Below, in pieces: positions 34,763 to 43,710 of a stretch of DNA of 64,000 nt. A program made the translations under genes and the position numbers. This DNA is from an uncultured Corynebacterium sp. (GTDB lineage: Bacteria > Actinomycetota > Actinomycetes > Mycobacteriales > Mycobacteriaceae): positions 1-64,000 of the forward strand of contig CAMIPB010000002.1 of assembly GCA_946223355.1 (NCBI GenBank), given 5' to 3'. Each line of letters starts with the position of its first letter. Position 1 is the stretch's first letter. Below the pieces are notes generated by a model. The model was not told where the DNA came from. It made no database searches and worked only from the letters and a program-made list of their open reading frames with translations.

Positions 34763-34995
34763 GGTCAGCACACGGGTCAGCACACGGGAAAACGGCGCAG
34801 AACAGCAAAGTTCCGTAAGTTTCCCGCCTAACTCACTGTGTCGAGGCCCAAACTTACGGAAGTTTGACGCATTCGGGTTAGCACACGGGTCAGTGCACGG
34901 GTCAGCACACGGGAAAACGGCGCAGAACAGCAAAGTTCCGTAAGTTTCCCACCTAACCCGCCGTGATGAAGCCCAAACTTACGGAAGTTTGACGC
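34763..34995. repeat. two direct copies of a composite palindrome element with 12-bp tandem repeats
   Basis: Unit 1 (34763-34870) and unit 2 (about 34876-34995) share a 125-bp period. Each begins with tandem copies of GGTCAGCACACG (two in unit 1, three slightly varied in unit 2), then GGAAAACGGCGCAGAACAG. A 61-bp double palindrome follows: left arm 34806-34822 and right arm 34850-34866; left arm 34931-34947 and right arm 34975-34991. The right arms read AAACTTACGGAAGTTTG and complement the left arms with one mismatch. Both have 27-base spacers. A third copy lies at 40581-40641. Confidence 0.93.
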
Positions 34996-35183
34996 GTGCG
35001 AGGATTCTAATTCGCGAGGGTTCTAATTCAAGGGCTTCCCGCAAGGGGGTGGAAGACGACGGGTGGAACGCAGGGACGCAGGTGTTTCGCACGGTAGCTT
35101 GCGCGTCCTGACGGATTTCACACCGGGAGGGTTAGCACAACTAGCAGGTCACCGGCTCCAAGCCCACCTCTAGGCTTGTGGGG
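34996..35183. other. non-coding stretch between the repeats and the next gene
   Basis: There is no credible open frame. TTCTAATTCGCGAGGGTTCTAATTC-like short direct repeats occur near 35005-35032. AGCCCAC and GTGGGGCT form an imperfect inverted repeat at about 35160-35182, just beyond the stop of the minus-strand gene, without a T run. Confidence 0.5.
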
Positions 35184-35876
35184 CTAAGCCGTGATGTTGG
35201 CGGCCTTCAACGCGGCGCGCTTGGCGGCGACGCGGGCAACGACGGCGTCGATACGCGCGCGTTCTTCAAGGAAGGCTGGCGGGTTATGTCCGCGCATGGT
35301 GCGAACGTACGCCGGGTGGTCGAGAACAACTGTGTGCTTCCAGCCGTTGTAGGCGTCGGATACCTTGGCGCCAACGGAGTTGTAAAGGTGCGGCAGGGAT
35401 ACCATGTCGAGGTTGCGGGCCACGGCGTCAGTCTGATCGAGGGTGTATTCTACGAGCTCGCGCAGGTAGTCGATGACGCAGGTGGTGCGGCCCTGCAGGG
35501 AGTTGACCATTTGGTTCACGTCAACGGGGTGGCCACCGATAGGATAGTCCTCCTCCAGCGTGCGGGAATCCACACGTTCAGGAGGATCCAGCTGACTGGA
35601 TGCTGACGCAGAAGCAGAAATGGTGCCGGCACGGACACCGGAGATGAGCGCCTGGCGCAGACCAATCAGTTCGCCAACAACCCTGCCGGAGTCGACGCGC
35701 GCGTCCGCAATAATCTCCGCCAGTTCGGCGAGGCAGTCGTATGCGAGCTCGTCGTCCCAATCCTCGATTGCTTCGATAAGGTGCTCGATGTACTCAACAA
35801 CCTCGTCGCCGATGTTGTAAATCTCTTGGGTGAGTTCGCGGTGGCGCAGCTCGGCGGCTAGTTTGTTCATGCCCAC
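35184..35876 (-). CDS. hypothetical protein
   Basis: The product has 230 residues, is soluble and mostly helical, with no signal peptide. The first half is acidic (HLIEAIEDWDDELAYDCLAELAEII). A short ASASASS linker follows, then a second helical part ending in Ala/Arg. I do not recognise a family. The GTG start has AAGGAG about 10 bases upstream. It is transcribed in the same direction as the fadD15-like gene, 161 bases behind it. The regular codon pattern and ribosome site suggest a real gene. Confidence 0.75.
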   Translation of the reverse strand: MGMNKLAAELRHRELTQEIYNIGDEVVEYIEHLIEAIEDWDDELAYDCLAELAEIIADARVDSGRVVGELIGLRQALISGVRAGTISASASASSQLDPPERVDSRTLEEDYPIGGHPVDVNQMVNSLQGRTTCVIDYLRELVEYTLDQTDAVARNLDMVSLPHLYNSVGAKVSDAYNGWKHTVVLDHPAYVRTMRGHNPPAFLEERARIDAVVARVAAKRAALKAANITA

Positions 35877-36037
35877 GTAACGGCTGCTCCTTTCTGCGAA
35901 TCAGCGTGGATATCCACTGTGTACCAGTTGACATCCCGAACCATTAGTTCAAGTTGAGGTTGAGAGTTTGTCTAACGTGTGAAAACTTTAGGCGAGTTTC
36001 TGCAATTAATCTGTGCGACTCGCCGGGGTGCACACAG

Positions 36038-37867
36038 TTAACGCTCATATATATGGGCAATAGCGTCGGAGTAGCGCTGAGCAACGACGTTGCGCTTGAC
36101 CTTCAGGGTTGGGGTGAGCTCATTTTCTTCCTCGGTCAGGTCGTGGTCAAGGATATAGAACTTCTTAATCGCCTCAGCGTGAGAGACTGTGGCATTTACT
36201 TGGTTAATGGCATCCTGCAGCTCAGCGCGAAGGGTGGCGTTTGTAGCGATGTCAGTAATGCTCTTGTTTTCAGGGATATTGTGGTCGAGCTTCCAGCGTC
36301 GAATAGCTTCGTCCTCTAGCGCAAGCAAAACGCCAACGAAAGGCTTGCCGTCGCCGACTACCATGGCCTGAGAAATAAGCGGATGGGCGCGCAGAACATC
36401 TTCCATTGGCCCTGGTGACACGTTCTTGCCGCCAGCAGTCACAATAAGATCCTTTTTCCGGCCGGTAATGATTAGATGGCCAGTCTCTAGAATCTCGCCC
36501 AGGTCACCAGTGTTGTACCAGCCATCCACCTTGGAATCTTGGGTTGCTTGCTCATTGTTCCAGTAGCCGTCAAAGACGATGTCTCCCTTGATGCAGATTT
36601 CGCCTTCATCGTTGACCCGAATGGTCGTACCTCCCAGCGGTAGGCCAACCGTACCGATGCGCTGATCTTTAAAGTCCACGGCGGCACATGCGGTAACTTC
36701 GGTCAGACCGTAGCCCTCATAAACTGTGACGCCCAGGCCGCGGAAGAAGTGCAGCAAATTATGGCTCATAGCCGAACCGCCAGTGATGGCGTACTTGACC
36801 TCGTCACCCATTCCGGCGCGAATCTTGGAGTAGACCAGTCTGTCAAACATCTTGTGCTGAATTTTTTGCACACGGGACGGACCTTCTGGAGTGTCCAACG
36901 CTTTCGAGTACTCAATTGCTACTTTTTCAGCCTGCTCAAATACCCCAGCGTGGAAGCTGGACTTATTGGCTGCCTGCTGCGCAGCGCCGTTGCGTACCTT
37001 TTCAAACACGCGTGGCACGCCCAAGATGAGGTTAGGGCGCGAACGTGCAAACTCCACAGGAAGTGATGAAAAGTCAGACCAGTGTGACTGTGTTGCTCCG
37101 CTCAAGGCGACAGCCAAAGATACTGCACGGGAGAGAACGTGCGCCAAAGGAAGGAAGGTCAAAACACGGTTGCCTGGGCGTGCAATCGCGCCAATATCAT
37201 TGGTAAGAAGACCGCGGGTTTCTGCGAGCCAGTTTCTGTGCGTCAAGCGGCAGCCTTTAGGCCGACCGGTTGTGCCCGAGGTGTACACCAGCGACGCCAG
37301 GTCATCGGTTGCGGTGGCGGAAACGCGGGCGTCGATAGTTGCGTCGTCGACAGGGCGGCCTTCAAATTTCAGGGTATCTATCGCGGAGGAGTTAATTTCA
37401 AGTACGCGTCGCAGCTGAGATTCGGAGTCTTTGATGGCGGGTGTGCCGTCGTCGCCCAGCACGAGGTGCTTGAGGAGTTCGGACTGCTCGCGAGTTTCGG
37501 AGATGGCCAGCACAGCACCAGAGTCTTCAATAATCCACTGCACTTGGGACAGCGACGAGGAAGGATAAATCGGCACACTCACCGCTCCAGCTGCCCAGAT
37601 AGCAAAATCCAGCAAGGTCCACTCGTAGCGTGTGTTTGCCATGAGTGCGACGCGGTCACCTTGTTCCACGCCACAGGCCACGATGCCCTTTGCGACTTCA
37701 AAGACCTCGTCCACAAATTCTTCAGACGTGACGTTGATCCACTCATAGTTAGCCGGGCGAGTAAAAAGTACTCCGTGCGGGCGATCTTTTGCGTTCTCAA
37801 GTAAGACGGTGAGGCAGGTTTCGCCGTCTTTAATCTCAAATTCCGCTGGTGAGTGAACTTCTTGCAC
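36038..37867 (-). CDS. long-chain fatty-acid--CoA ligase (FadD15-like)
   Basis: This 609-residue AMP-binding enzyme activates long-chain acids with ATP and CoA. LVYTSGTTGRPKGC is the ATP/phosphate loop, YEGYGLTEVT the substrate loop, YNTGDLG the adenylate site, and GRKKDLIVTAGGKNVSP the hinge. The type with ANYEWINVTSEEF and VPIYPSSS is close to mycobacterial FadD15 and to the corynebacterial homologue. It could feed phospholipid or corynomycolate synthesis. It is divergent from malQ across 105 bp. I see no terminator after the stop. Confidence 0.9.
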   Translation of the reverse strand: MQEVHSPAEFEIKDGETCLTVLLENAKDRPHGVLFTRPANYEWINVTSEEFVDEVFEVAKGIVACGVEQGDRVALMANTRYEWTLLDFAIWAAGAVSVPIYPSSSLSQVQWIIEDSGAVLAISETREQSELLKHLVLGDDGTPAIKDSESQLRRVLEINSSAIDTLKFEGRPVDDATIDARVSATATDDLASLVYTSGTTGRPKGCRLTHRNWLAETRGLLTNDIGAIARPGNRVLTFLPLAHVLSRAVSLAVALSGATQSHWSDFSSLPVEFARSRPNLILGVPRVFEKVRNGAAQQAANKSSFHAGVFEQAEKVAIEYSKALDTPEGPSRVQKIQHKMFDRLVYSKIRAGMGDEVKYAITGGSAMSHNLLHFFRGLGVTVYEGYGLTEVTACAAVDFKDQRIGTVGLPLGGTTIRVNDEGEICIKGDIVFDGYWNNEQATQDSKVDGWYNTGDLGEILETGHLIITGRKKDLIVTAGGKNVSPGPMEDVLRAHPLISQAMVVGDGKPFVGVLLALEDEAIRRWKLDHNIPENKSITDIATNATLRAELQDAINQVNATVSHAEAIKKFYILDHDLTEEENELTPTLKVKRNVVAQRYSDAIAHIYER

Positions 37868-37972
37868 GACTTGCTCCTTTAGTTACCTCGCCATTTACAA
37901 ACATGACGAAACCCTCATGGTTTTGTTTTCCACCAACCCTATCAATCATTATCCGGCAGGTTTGACTACAAC

Positions 37973-40099
37973 GTGGCACAATTTGGCATTGTGAGCATCA
38001 GAGGTCTTTTAGAAGAATTGTCCGCCCGCAATGGCGTGTCCACCTCGTACCGTTCTCAGGCGGGCGAGCTCGTTACTGTCAGCGATGACACACTTATCTA
38101 TACGCTGCGCGCACTCGGCGTTGCCATTGACTCTGACCCTTCAGAAGATGAACTGACTTTTGCACTGTACAAGGACTACGTGGACCGTGCTTCCCGCCCG
38201 CTTCCTCCGGCTGTAGTCACTGTGGAAGGCCGCGAGGCTTCCTTCAATGTCCACGTCCCAGCTGGCTCGCCCGCCAACGTCCACATCGTCTTGGAAAACG
38301 GTGAGACGCGCGAAGTCTACCAAGATGAAAACAACTCCCCTGACGTAGAAGTTGACGGCGTGATGTGGGGTGAGGCAACCTTCCACATTCCTGGTGATCT
38401 TCCACTGGGCTATCATCGCTTGCTTCTCGACGATCCCGCATCCGAATGCGCCCTCATCATCACCCCGGCACGCTTAACGACGTCCGACAAATGGGTTGCC
38501 AATCCTCAGGCCGGTGTCATGGCACAACTGTATTCTGTGCGTTCGAAGAATTCTTGGGGCATGGGCGATTTCGCTGACCTTGGATTGCTCGCGGAAACCC
38601 TCGCTACTGAGGCCGGTGCCAGCTTCTTGTTGATTAACCCGCTCCACGCTGCTGAACCAGTGCCACCGGTTGAGGAATCTCCATACCTGCCCACCACCCG
38701 CAGGTTTATCAATCCGCTTTACCTCAACATTGAGTCCATCCCAGAACTTGAGCTTCTCGACGACGAACTACGAGCCGACATCGATGAACTGGCCAGCGAG
38801 CTGCGCGTACTCAATGATTCGGCCGAGCCCATTGAACGCAATCCCATTTATACGGCCAAGCTGCAAGTTCTTCACGCGTTGTTCCAAGTTGAGCGCACTG
38901 AGGATCGTGAGTTCGCGTTCCGCAACTACTGCCGTAATACTGGCCGCAGTTTGTTGGAGTTTTCCAAATGGTGTGCCCGTGAGGAGATTAAAACCTACGA
39001 AGGTAAACGTCACGCGCTTACTCCTGATGAAGAAGAGTTGTCTCAGTTTTATATGTGGCTGCAGTTCCTCTGTTTTGAGCAGCTTGCTGCCGCGCAAGCG
39101 CGTGCCCGTGAAGCTGGCATGAATATCGGCATCATCACCGATCTCGCGGTGGGTGTCCACCCTGGCGGCGCAGATGCGGAGATCATGGCTGATTACTTGG
39201 CACCGCAGTGCTCAGTGGGCGCTCCACCGGATGAGTACAATCAGCAAGGCCAGGATTGGTCGCAGCCACCGATGCATCCGATTCGCCTTGCTGAAGCTGC
39301 TTACCAACCGTGGCGTGAGATGCTGGCCGAAATTCTCGACGGTTCCGGCGGCCTGCGCATTGACCATGTCCTGGGCCTGTTCCGCCTTTACTGGATTCCA
39401 CGTATGGCCGCGCCGAATACAGGTACATACGTTGCGTACGACTTCGAAGCTATGGTGGGCATCGCACTACTTGAAGCCCAACGCCACAACGCCGTTCTCA
39501 TCGGCGAAGACCTCGGCACTCTTGAGCCGTGGGTTCAGGATGTCCTGGCTTCGCGCGGTGTTTTGGGTACATCCATTTTGTGGTTTGAACAAGGCGACGA
39601 CGGCAATCCAATGCCTCAGAATGGCTACCGCCCGTTAGCGCTTTCTTCTGTGGGAACACACGATTTGCCGCCGACGGCCGCCTATCTCCGTGGTGATCAC
39701 ATCACGCTTCGCGAGGCTTTGGGAGTTCTCTCCAAGGATCTGGACACGGAGACTTTGGAGGATCTCAATTGGCAGGCAGGAGTACTCGGACGAGTTGCTG
39801 AGTCTGGTGCTATTGAGTCACGCAACTACGTGGAACTTACCCGCGACGAACGCGGCGAACTTGAGGAACTCATGGTGGCCTTGCACAAGTTCATCGCGGG
39901 CACCCCTTCCGCGTTAACCTGCACGTCCTTGGTCGATATGGTCGGCGATCTCCGTGCACAGAACCAGCCGGGCACTACTCACGACATGTATCCAAACTGG
40001 TGCATGCCGTTGACCAACTTTAACGGCGAACCTGTTCTCATTGAGAACCTTGCTCAGCAGCGCCTGTTCGCTCCCGTCGCGGAGGCTTCCCGCCGCTAA
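37973..40099 (+). CDS. malQ: 4-alpha-glucanotransferase (amylomaltase)
   Basis: This 708-residue GH77 enzyme moves glucan chains between maltodextrins in the cytosol. As in other actinobacterial MalQ proteins, the catalytic part is preceded by a beta-domain of about 160 residues. The core shows RIDHVLGLFRLYW (nucleophile Asp), VLIGEDLGTLEPWV (acid/base Glu) and GTHDLPPTAAY (third Asp), plus SYLPTTRRF-like sequence and YNQQGQDWSQPP. The GTG start at 37973 has only a weak ribosome site, so a GTG six codons later is an alternative. The stop overlaps the next minus-strand gene by 4 bases (CTAA). Confidence 0.93.
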   Translation: MAQFGIVSIRGLLEELSARNGVSTSYRSQAGELVTVSDDTLIYTLRALGVAIDSDPSEDELTFALYKDYVDRASRPLPPAVVTVEGREASFNVHVPAGSPANVHIVLENGETREVYQDENNSPDVEVDGVMWGEATFHIPGDLPLGYHRLLLDDPASECALIITPARLTTSDKWVANPQAGVMAQLYSVRSKNSWGMGDFADLGLLAETLATEAGASFLLINPLHAAEPVPPVEESPYLPTTRRFINPLYLNIESIPELELLDDELRADIDELASELRVLNDSAEPIERNPIYTAKLQVLHALFQVERTEDREFAFRNYCRNTGRSLLEFSKWCAREEIKTYEGKRHALTPDEEELSQFYMWLQFLCFEQLAAAQARAREAGMNIGIITDLAVGVHPGGADAEIMADYLAPQCSVGAPPDEYNQQGQDWSQPPMHPIRLAEAAYQPWREMLAEILDGSGGLRIDHVLGLFRLYWIPRMAAPNTGTYVAYDFEAMVGIALLEAQRHNAVLIGEDLGTLEPWVQDVLASRGVLGTSILWFEQGDDGNPMPQNGYRPLALSSVGTHDLPPTAAYLRGDHITLREALGVLSKDLDTETLEDLNWQAGVLGRVAESGAIESRNYVELTRDERGELEELMVALHKFIAGTPSALTCTSLVDMVGDLRAQNQPGTTHDMYPNWCMPLTNFNGEPVLIENLAQQRLFAPVAEASRR

Positions 40100-40410
40100 A
40101 ACAGCATCCCGACGATTCCAGCGATGATTACCAGCGCGATGAGCAGCCACAATGTTTGACTAACGTGCGATTTGGGCAGCGCACGCTTCCGGGGCCGCGC
40201 GGTACCAGCAGGCTCGGCTGCGCCGGCTTCTCCTGCGGATTCTGCTACACTGTCGGCTTTGCTGACCTTCCCGGTTTCGGCAGGTTGCGCAGCCTTTTCT
40301 GCTCTTTCGGCCCTTTCGGCCTCAATATCCCCGGCACTCCACAGTCCCTCACGCGGGTTGCGGCGCAGTTCTTCCTCTTCGGCCGCGCGGCGGGCATCAT
40401 CGTGACTCAT
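40096..40410 (-). CDS. hypothetical tail-anchored small membrane protein
   Basis: The product has about 104 residues. A charged Glu/Arg/Ala-rich N-terminal 60 residues (RRAAEEEELRRNP, IEAERAERAEKAA) are followed by a basic stretch (PRKRALPKSH) and one C-terminal hydrophobic helix (LWLLIALVIIAGIVGMLF). The ATG at 40410 has AGGA nine bases upstream. The tail-to-tail 4-base overlap with malQ supports it as a real gene. Function unknown. Confidence 0.68.
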   Translation of the reverse strand: MSHDDARRAAEEEELRRNPREGLWSAGDIEAERAERAEKAAQPAETGKVSKADSVAESAGEAGAAEPAGTARPRKRALPKSHVSQTLWLLIALVIIAGIVGMLF

Positions 40411-40416
40411 GGGCAC

Positions 40417-40724
40417 TTATCCTACTTCTTTTCGCGCACCCTGCCGAAATCTCCCTGCCCTTCCCGTCGCGCCACTCTCCCCTTTGCACCACTCTCCCCG
40501 TCAAGCCCCCTTCCCATCACGCCGCTCTGCCCGTCGCGCTGACGCATGCCTTCCTATCCGGTCCTCCATGCGCGCTACGTCGAACTTCCGTAAGTTTCCG
40601 CATCAATCCGCGGCGACGACGCCGAAACTTACGGAAGTTTGACGCTCGTGGCCTTCGCCTTCCGCAGCTAACGTAAATCTGAGAGTTGCCGCGAATTTCT
40701 TGCCAAGTTTCAGCGGCATCAACG
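40417..40724. other. 308-bp non-coding region with the third palindrome copy
   Basis: No credible gene is present. The first half holds irregular CTCTCCC/CGTCGCG low-complexity repeats (about 40440-40550). The third composite palindrome is at 40581-40641. The remainder is featureless. Confidence 0.6.
40581..40641. repeat. composite palindrome element, third copy
   Basis: The left arm CGAACTTCCGTAAGTTT (40581-40597) and right arm AAACTTACGGAAGTTTG (40625-40641) are inverted copies with one mismatch. The spacer is 27 bases, as in the two copies at 34.8-35.0 kb, and GACGC follows as in those copies. Each arm is itself an inverted repeat, AAACTT-N4-AAGTTT (with one mismatch in the left arms at 34.8-35.0 kb). 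The flanking GGTCAGCACACG repeats are absent here. Confidence 0.92.
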
Positions 40725-40943
40725 CTAACGGCTCAGCAGGTTTGCGGCTTTGTCCACGATCCACATCACGCACCAAGCCAAAACAGTGAGAATGGGGAGC
40801 AAAATCAGGAGTAGAAGCGCCATCTGAAAAAAGGACGGCAAACCCACCACGAACTCAGTGGCTTGGTTGAGCGCGTCGCGTGCTGCTGATTCATCGCGGG
40901 CTAATGAGGCTGCTTGGCGGGCTAATGAGGCTGCTTGCTCCAT
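40725..40943 (-). CDS. small hypothetical membrane protein
   Basis: The product has 72 residues. The N-terminus is a duplicated AASLAR heptad from two exact 21-bp tandem repeats (40897-40917 and 40918-40938, differing only at the last base). A hydrophobic region of about 30 residues (FFQMALLLLILLPILTVLAWCVMWIV) follows. No named family is recognised. The composition is convincing for a membrane peptide. Confidence 0.55.
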   Translation of the reverse strand: MEQAASLARQAASLARDESAARDALNQATEFVVGLPSFFQMALLLLILLPILTVLAWCVMWIVDKAANLLSR

Positions 40944-41020
40944 AGTTTGCCATTCTACTGCCTCGATATCGCCTAGCCTGCTTGGTAATCGCCTAGCCCG
41001 CTTCGTTATAGGCTAGGTGC

Positions 41021-42367
41021 ATGGATCGCGCAAACCATGACTACTCACCTACCATCGAGTCCCCTGCTGGCCGAATTACTGGCTGTGCAGCAGACGGTGT
41101 GTGGACGTTTTATTCCATTCCTTTTGCTTTGTTTCCCTCCCAGTTTGCGGCATCGGTCCCGTTGACGCCGGCTGCGGACAACGTCGTCGATGCGGCCACA
41201 CCTCGCCCGGAAGTTGTAGCGCTAACTATCACCGCGCCCGAGGGGGCAAAATTCGGCGCTGACTTGCCAGTCTTGGTATATATCCACGGCGGACGCTTTG
41301 AAGAAGGCAGCCACGTCGATGGCCTGGCGCGCGGCGACGCCCACGCACGCGAGCAGATTGTGCAGGTCAATCTTGGTTACCGCACCGGTCTAGCTGGTTT
41401 CGCACGCTTTGCCGACGATGAGCCGCACTCTTACCGCGGGATCGAGGATCTGCAGCTAGGGCTGGAGTGGATTCAGCGAAATATCGAATCCTTCGGCGGC
41501 GATCCCACAAACGTCACCTTGGTCGGCCAGTCAGCGGGTGGTGCGGCGGTGCTGTGGCTTATGCGCCGCGATCACTACCGGGGTAGCTTCCGACGCGCTC
41601 TTGCCCTCTCGCCGTGTTTCCCGCGCAAGGGTTTTGAACAGCGCAAATCGACGCTGCGTTCGTTGCTCTCTGCACCGCTAACCCGCACATCTTTGGAGAA
41701 ACTCGCCGCGAACAAACCGGAGAAGCTGGAAAAGGCTTTTGCCCGTTTCAAGAAGATTCATTCCACTGACATGGTGTTGGGCCCGCACCCCTATGATGCG
41801 CGCGAACTTGCCGAAGTCCCGCTAGTCATCACTTCCACCCGCGAGGAATTTTTTGGCATGGATGTCACCCGCAACTGGGATAAGAAGGGGGCTCGGTTTA
41901 AGACCAAAGTATTAGCCAAGATGATGGGCATGGCCAAGGGTACGTTTGACTATTGGGCGGGACAGGTGAGCCAGCTGCGCCCCGGTACCCCGCGACTGGC
42001 AGGCCAACTGGTCACGGATGCAGCGTGTCGACAGTGGGTGGCTCACACCGCGGGAAAGTTTCCGTCCACAACTCGGGTGGCATCGTTTGTTCGCTCGGGC
42101 GGCGAGGCATTGCATTGCGACGATCTCCCGTTGTTGTTCCAGCAGCCTATCCACGGCGTTCACAACTCTGCTGCAGAGGCGATTTCTTCCTGGTTACGTG
42201 ATTACGTCCGTACCGGAGAGGCAGGCTGGCCGGCCTATGGGGAAAATCACGTCATCGCCGAAATCGATCTGGCCACTGGTGAGCGCACGTTAACTGAGCG
42301 CGGGTTAGATTATGTCCTCGCTGCCTGGGGATCGAAAACTGCGGAGGTGGACGGGCTGCTCAGCTAG
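41021..42367 (+). CDS. type-B carboxylesterase
   Basis: This 448-residue alpha/beta-hydrolase has no signal peptide. VLVYIHGGRFEEGS is the oxyanion-hole strand, VTLVGQSAGGAAV the nucleophile elbow, and a late His lies in EALHCDDLPLLF. The Glu/Asp acid is less clear. These enzymes cleave carboxylic esters of many kinds; the natural substrate cannot be read from the neighbours. It is a single gene, convergent with idi. The region after its stop is made of degenerate repeats of the idi end. Confidence 0.87.
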   Translation: MDRANHDYSPTIESPAGRITGCAADGVWTFYSIPFALFPSQFAASVPLTPAADNVVDAATPRPEVVALTITAPEGAKFGADLPVLVYIHGGRFEEGSHVDGLARGDAHAREQIVQVNLGYRTGLAGFARFADDEPHSYRGIEDLQLGLEWIQRNIESFGGDPTNVTLVGQSAGGAAVLWLMRRDHYRGSFRRALALSPCFPRKGFEQRKSTLRSLLSAPLTRTSLEKLAANKPEKLEKAFARFKKIHSTDMVLGPHPYDARELAEVPLVITSTREEFFGMDVTRNWDKKGARFKTKVLAKMMGMAKGTFDYWAGQVSQLRPGTPRLAGQLVTDAACRQWVAHTAGKFPSTTRVASFVRSGGEALHCDDLPLLFQQPIHGVHNSAAEAISSWLRDYVRTGEAGWPAYGENHVIAEIDLATGERTLTERGLDYVLAAWGSKTAEVDGLLS

Positions 42368-42439
42368 CGCAACAGCGCCGGGTAGTTGGTCTAGCGCAGC
42401 AGCGCCGGGTTAGTTCGTCGAGCGCAACAGCGCTCGACG
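42365..42439. repeat. degenerate tandem repeat at the idi 3' end
   Basis: Three imperfect copies of a 27-28-bp unit (starting TAGCGCAACAGCGCCGGG at 42365, a similar copy at 42392, and a partial copy at 42420) span from the esterase stop into the last codons of idi. It looks like a local duplication of the idi 3' end. Confidence 0.75.
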
Positions 42440-42994
42440 CAAGCGAGCGTCGGCAAGCTCTTTGACGAGCCAGGGGCTAAAGGCCAGCGGAGTGGCATCA
42501 GCGGCGGCGATGATGTTGCGGGCGCTGACCCAGAAATAGGAGTCCACCTCGTCGGGGTTGGGTGACAGTTGCACGTCTGCGGCCACGTGTGCGAAGAACA
42601 CAGGGCAGATCTCGTTCTCAACGATTCCGGATGAATCCACCGCACGGTAGGCGAAATCGGGGACAATTTCCTCAAGGTTTTCCAGTGATTCGGCGGGCAA
42701 GCCAAGCTCATAAACGCTGCGGCGGCGCACAGCAGAAAGGTTTGATTCCCCTGGTCCGGGGTGGCCACAAAAAGCGTTGGTCCACACTCCTGGCCAGGTC
42801 TTCTTAGTTAGTGCTCGTCGGGTAATGAGTACCTCCAGGCCTTGCTCGTCGACGGCGCGGCGTACCACCCACGTGGAAAAAGCAAAGTGCAACGGAGTAT
42901 CGGCTGTGTGGATCGTGGCCTTATCGGCGGTGCCAGCAGTTTTGCCGTTAGCATCAGCCAACACAACGAGTTCAGGGGAATCTGGAGAGGTCAT
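42410..42994 (-). CDS. idi: isopentenyl-diphosphate delta-isomerase (type I)
   Basis: This 194-residue Nudix-fold enzyme converts IPP to DMAPP for isoprenoid synthesis, which feeds the polyprenyl diphosphate carriers. TNAFCGHPGPGE holds the active-site Cys and metal ligands. LITRRALTKKTWPGVW precedes it, and ENEICPVF contains the second catalytic glutamate region. Length is normal. It lies 13 bases after the lipoprotein gene in the same direction. Confidence 0.93.
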   Translation of the reverse strand: MTSPDSPELVVLADANGKTAGTADKATIHTADTPLHFAFSTWVVRRAVDEQGLEVLITRRALTKKTWPGVWTNAFCGHPGPGESNLSAVRRRSVYELGLPAESLENLEEIVPDFAYRAVDSSGIVENEICPVFFAHVAADVQLSPNPDEVDSYFWVSARNIIAAADATPLAFSPWLVKELADARLRRALLRSTN

Positions 42995-43007
42995 AGCGTT
43001 TTAAAGT

Positions 43008-43583
43008 TTAAATGTTTAAGTCCCCAACCCAGGTCACATTGCCAATGGTGAAACGAGCATTCCACAGTGCGCCAGGAGAGGTATTGAAGAGGTATTGCAG
43101 GTTGGTTGCGGATTTAGCTCCCAGCGGGAGGTCAAGTCCGGGCTCCGTCATGGACTTGTTTACTTCTGGGTTGTAGTCCAGCATCTCAACTTCGGTATAG
43201 TCCCCTGCTCCGTCGGAGACCTCCAGCTTTGGCGGCTCGATCGCGTCTGCCGGAATCTTGGTGTCGTTGATGTTCTTAGCCAGCACGGTCAGCACGGTTC
43301 CGCCTGCGTCTTCGTTGTAGACGCCCTGGAAAGTCCACTCGATTCCTAAGCCCTCATCTTTGACAGCCACAGTGAGGTCATCGGTGATTTCCTGCGTCTG
43401 AACTTCCTTTGGAGCAAACTCAGGGGTTGTTGAACTGGTGACTTCAATTTCTTCCGCAGCATTCTCAGCAGCGCTGTTAGCAGTTGCTGGCTTTGGATCA
43501 CCGGTCAGCAGGCTGCATGACGACGCCGCGAGGGTTACTGCGCAGCAGGTAGCGACGGCCAGGACACGAGAGGCTTTCAACAC
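43008..43583 (-). CDS. hypothetical lipoprotein
   Basis: The product has 191 residues. The signal sequence ends in ASSC, with the lipidated Cys at about 23. A Thr/Glu/Ala-rich linker follows, and then a beta-rich domain (DLTVAVKDEGLGIEWTFQG, TVLTVLAKNIND) that resembles the immunoglobulin-like DUF4352 type. It would be anchored outside the membrane. Function unknown. It is probably co-transcribed with idi, which begins 13 bases later. Confidence 0.78.
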   Translation of the reverse strand: MLKASRVLAVATCCAVTLAASSCSLLTGDPKPATANSAAENAAEEIEVTSSTTPEFAPKEVQTQEITDDLTVAVKDEGLGIEWTFQGVYNEDAGGTVLTVLAKNINDTKIPADAIEPPKLEVSDGAGDYTEVEMLDYNPEVNKSMTEPGLDLPLGAKSATNLQYLFNTSPGALWNARFTIGNVTWVGDLNI

Positions 43584-43710
43584 GTGTTACTCCCAAAAGT
43601 GGTTCGTAGGAAGGTTGGGGTGAGTATTGGCTATAAGTATTCTTCTCGACCTTAGCGGATTGATTTGCTCAGGTGTTATCTGAGGGCTTTGAGTGGCATA
43701 ATCGCCACAT

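Noticed and set aside
37900..37930. AAACC...GGTTT hairpin before malQ as a terminator
   Set aside because: It lies between divergent starts, where no gene ends on the plus strand, and is too short to call.
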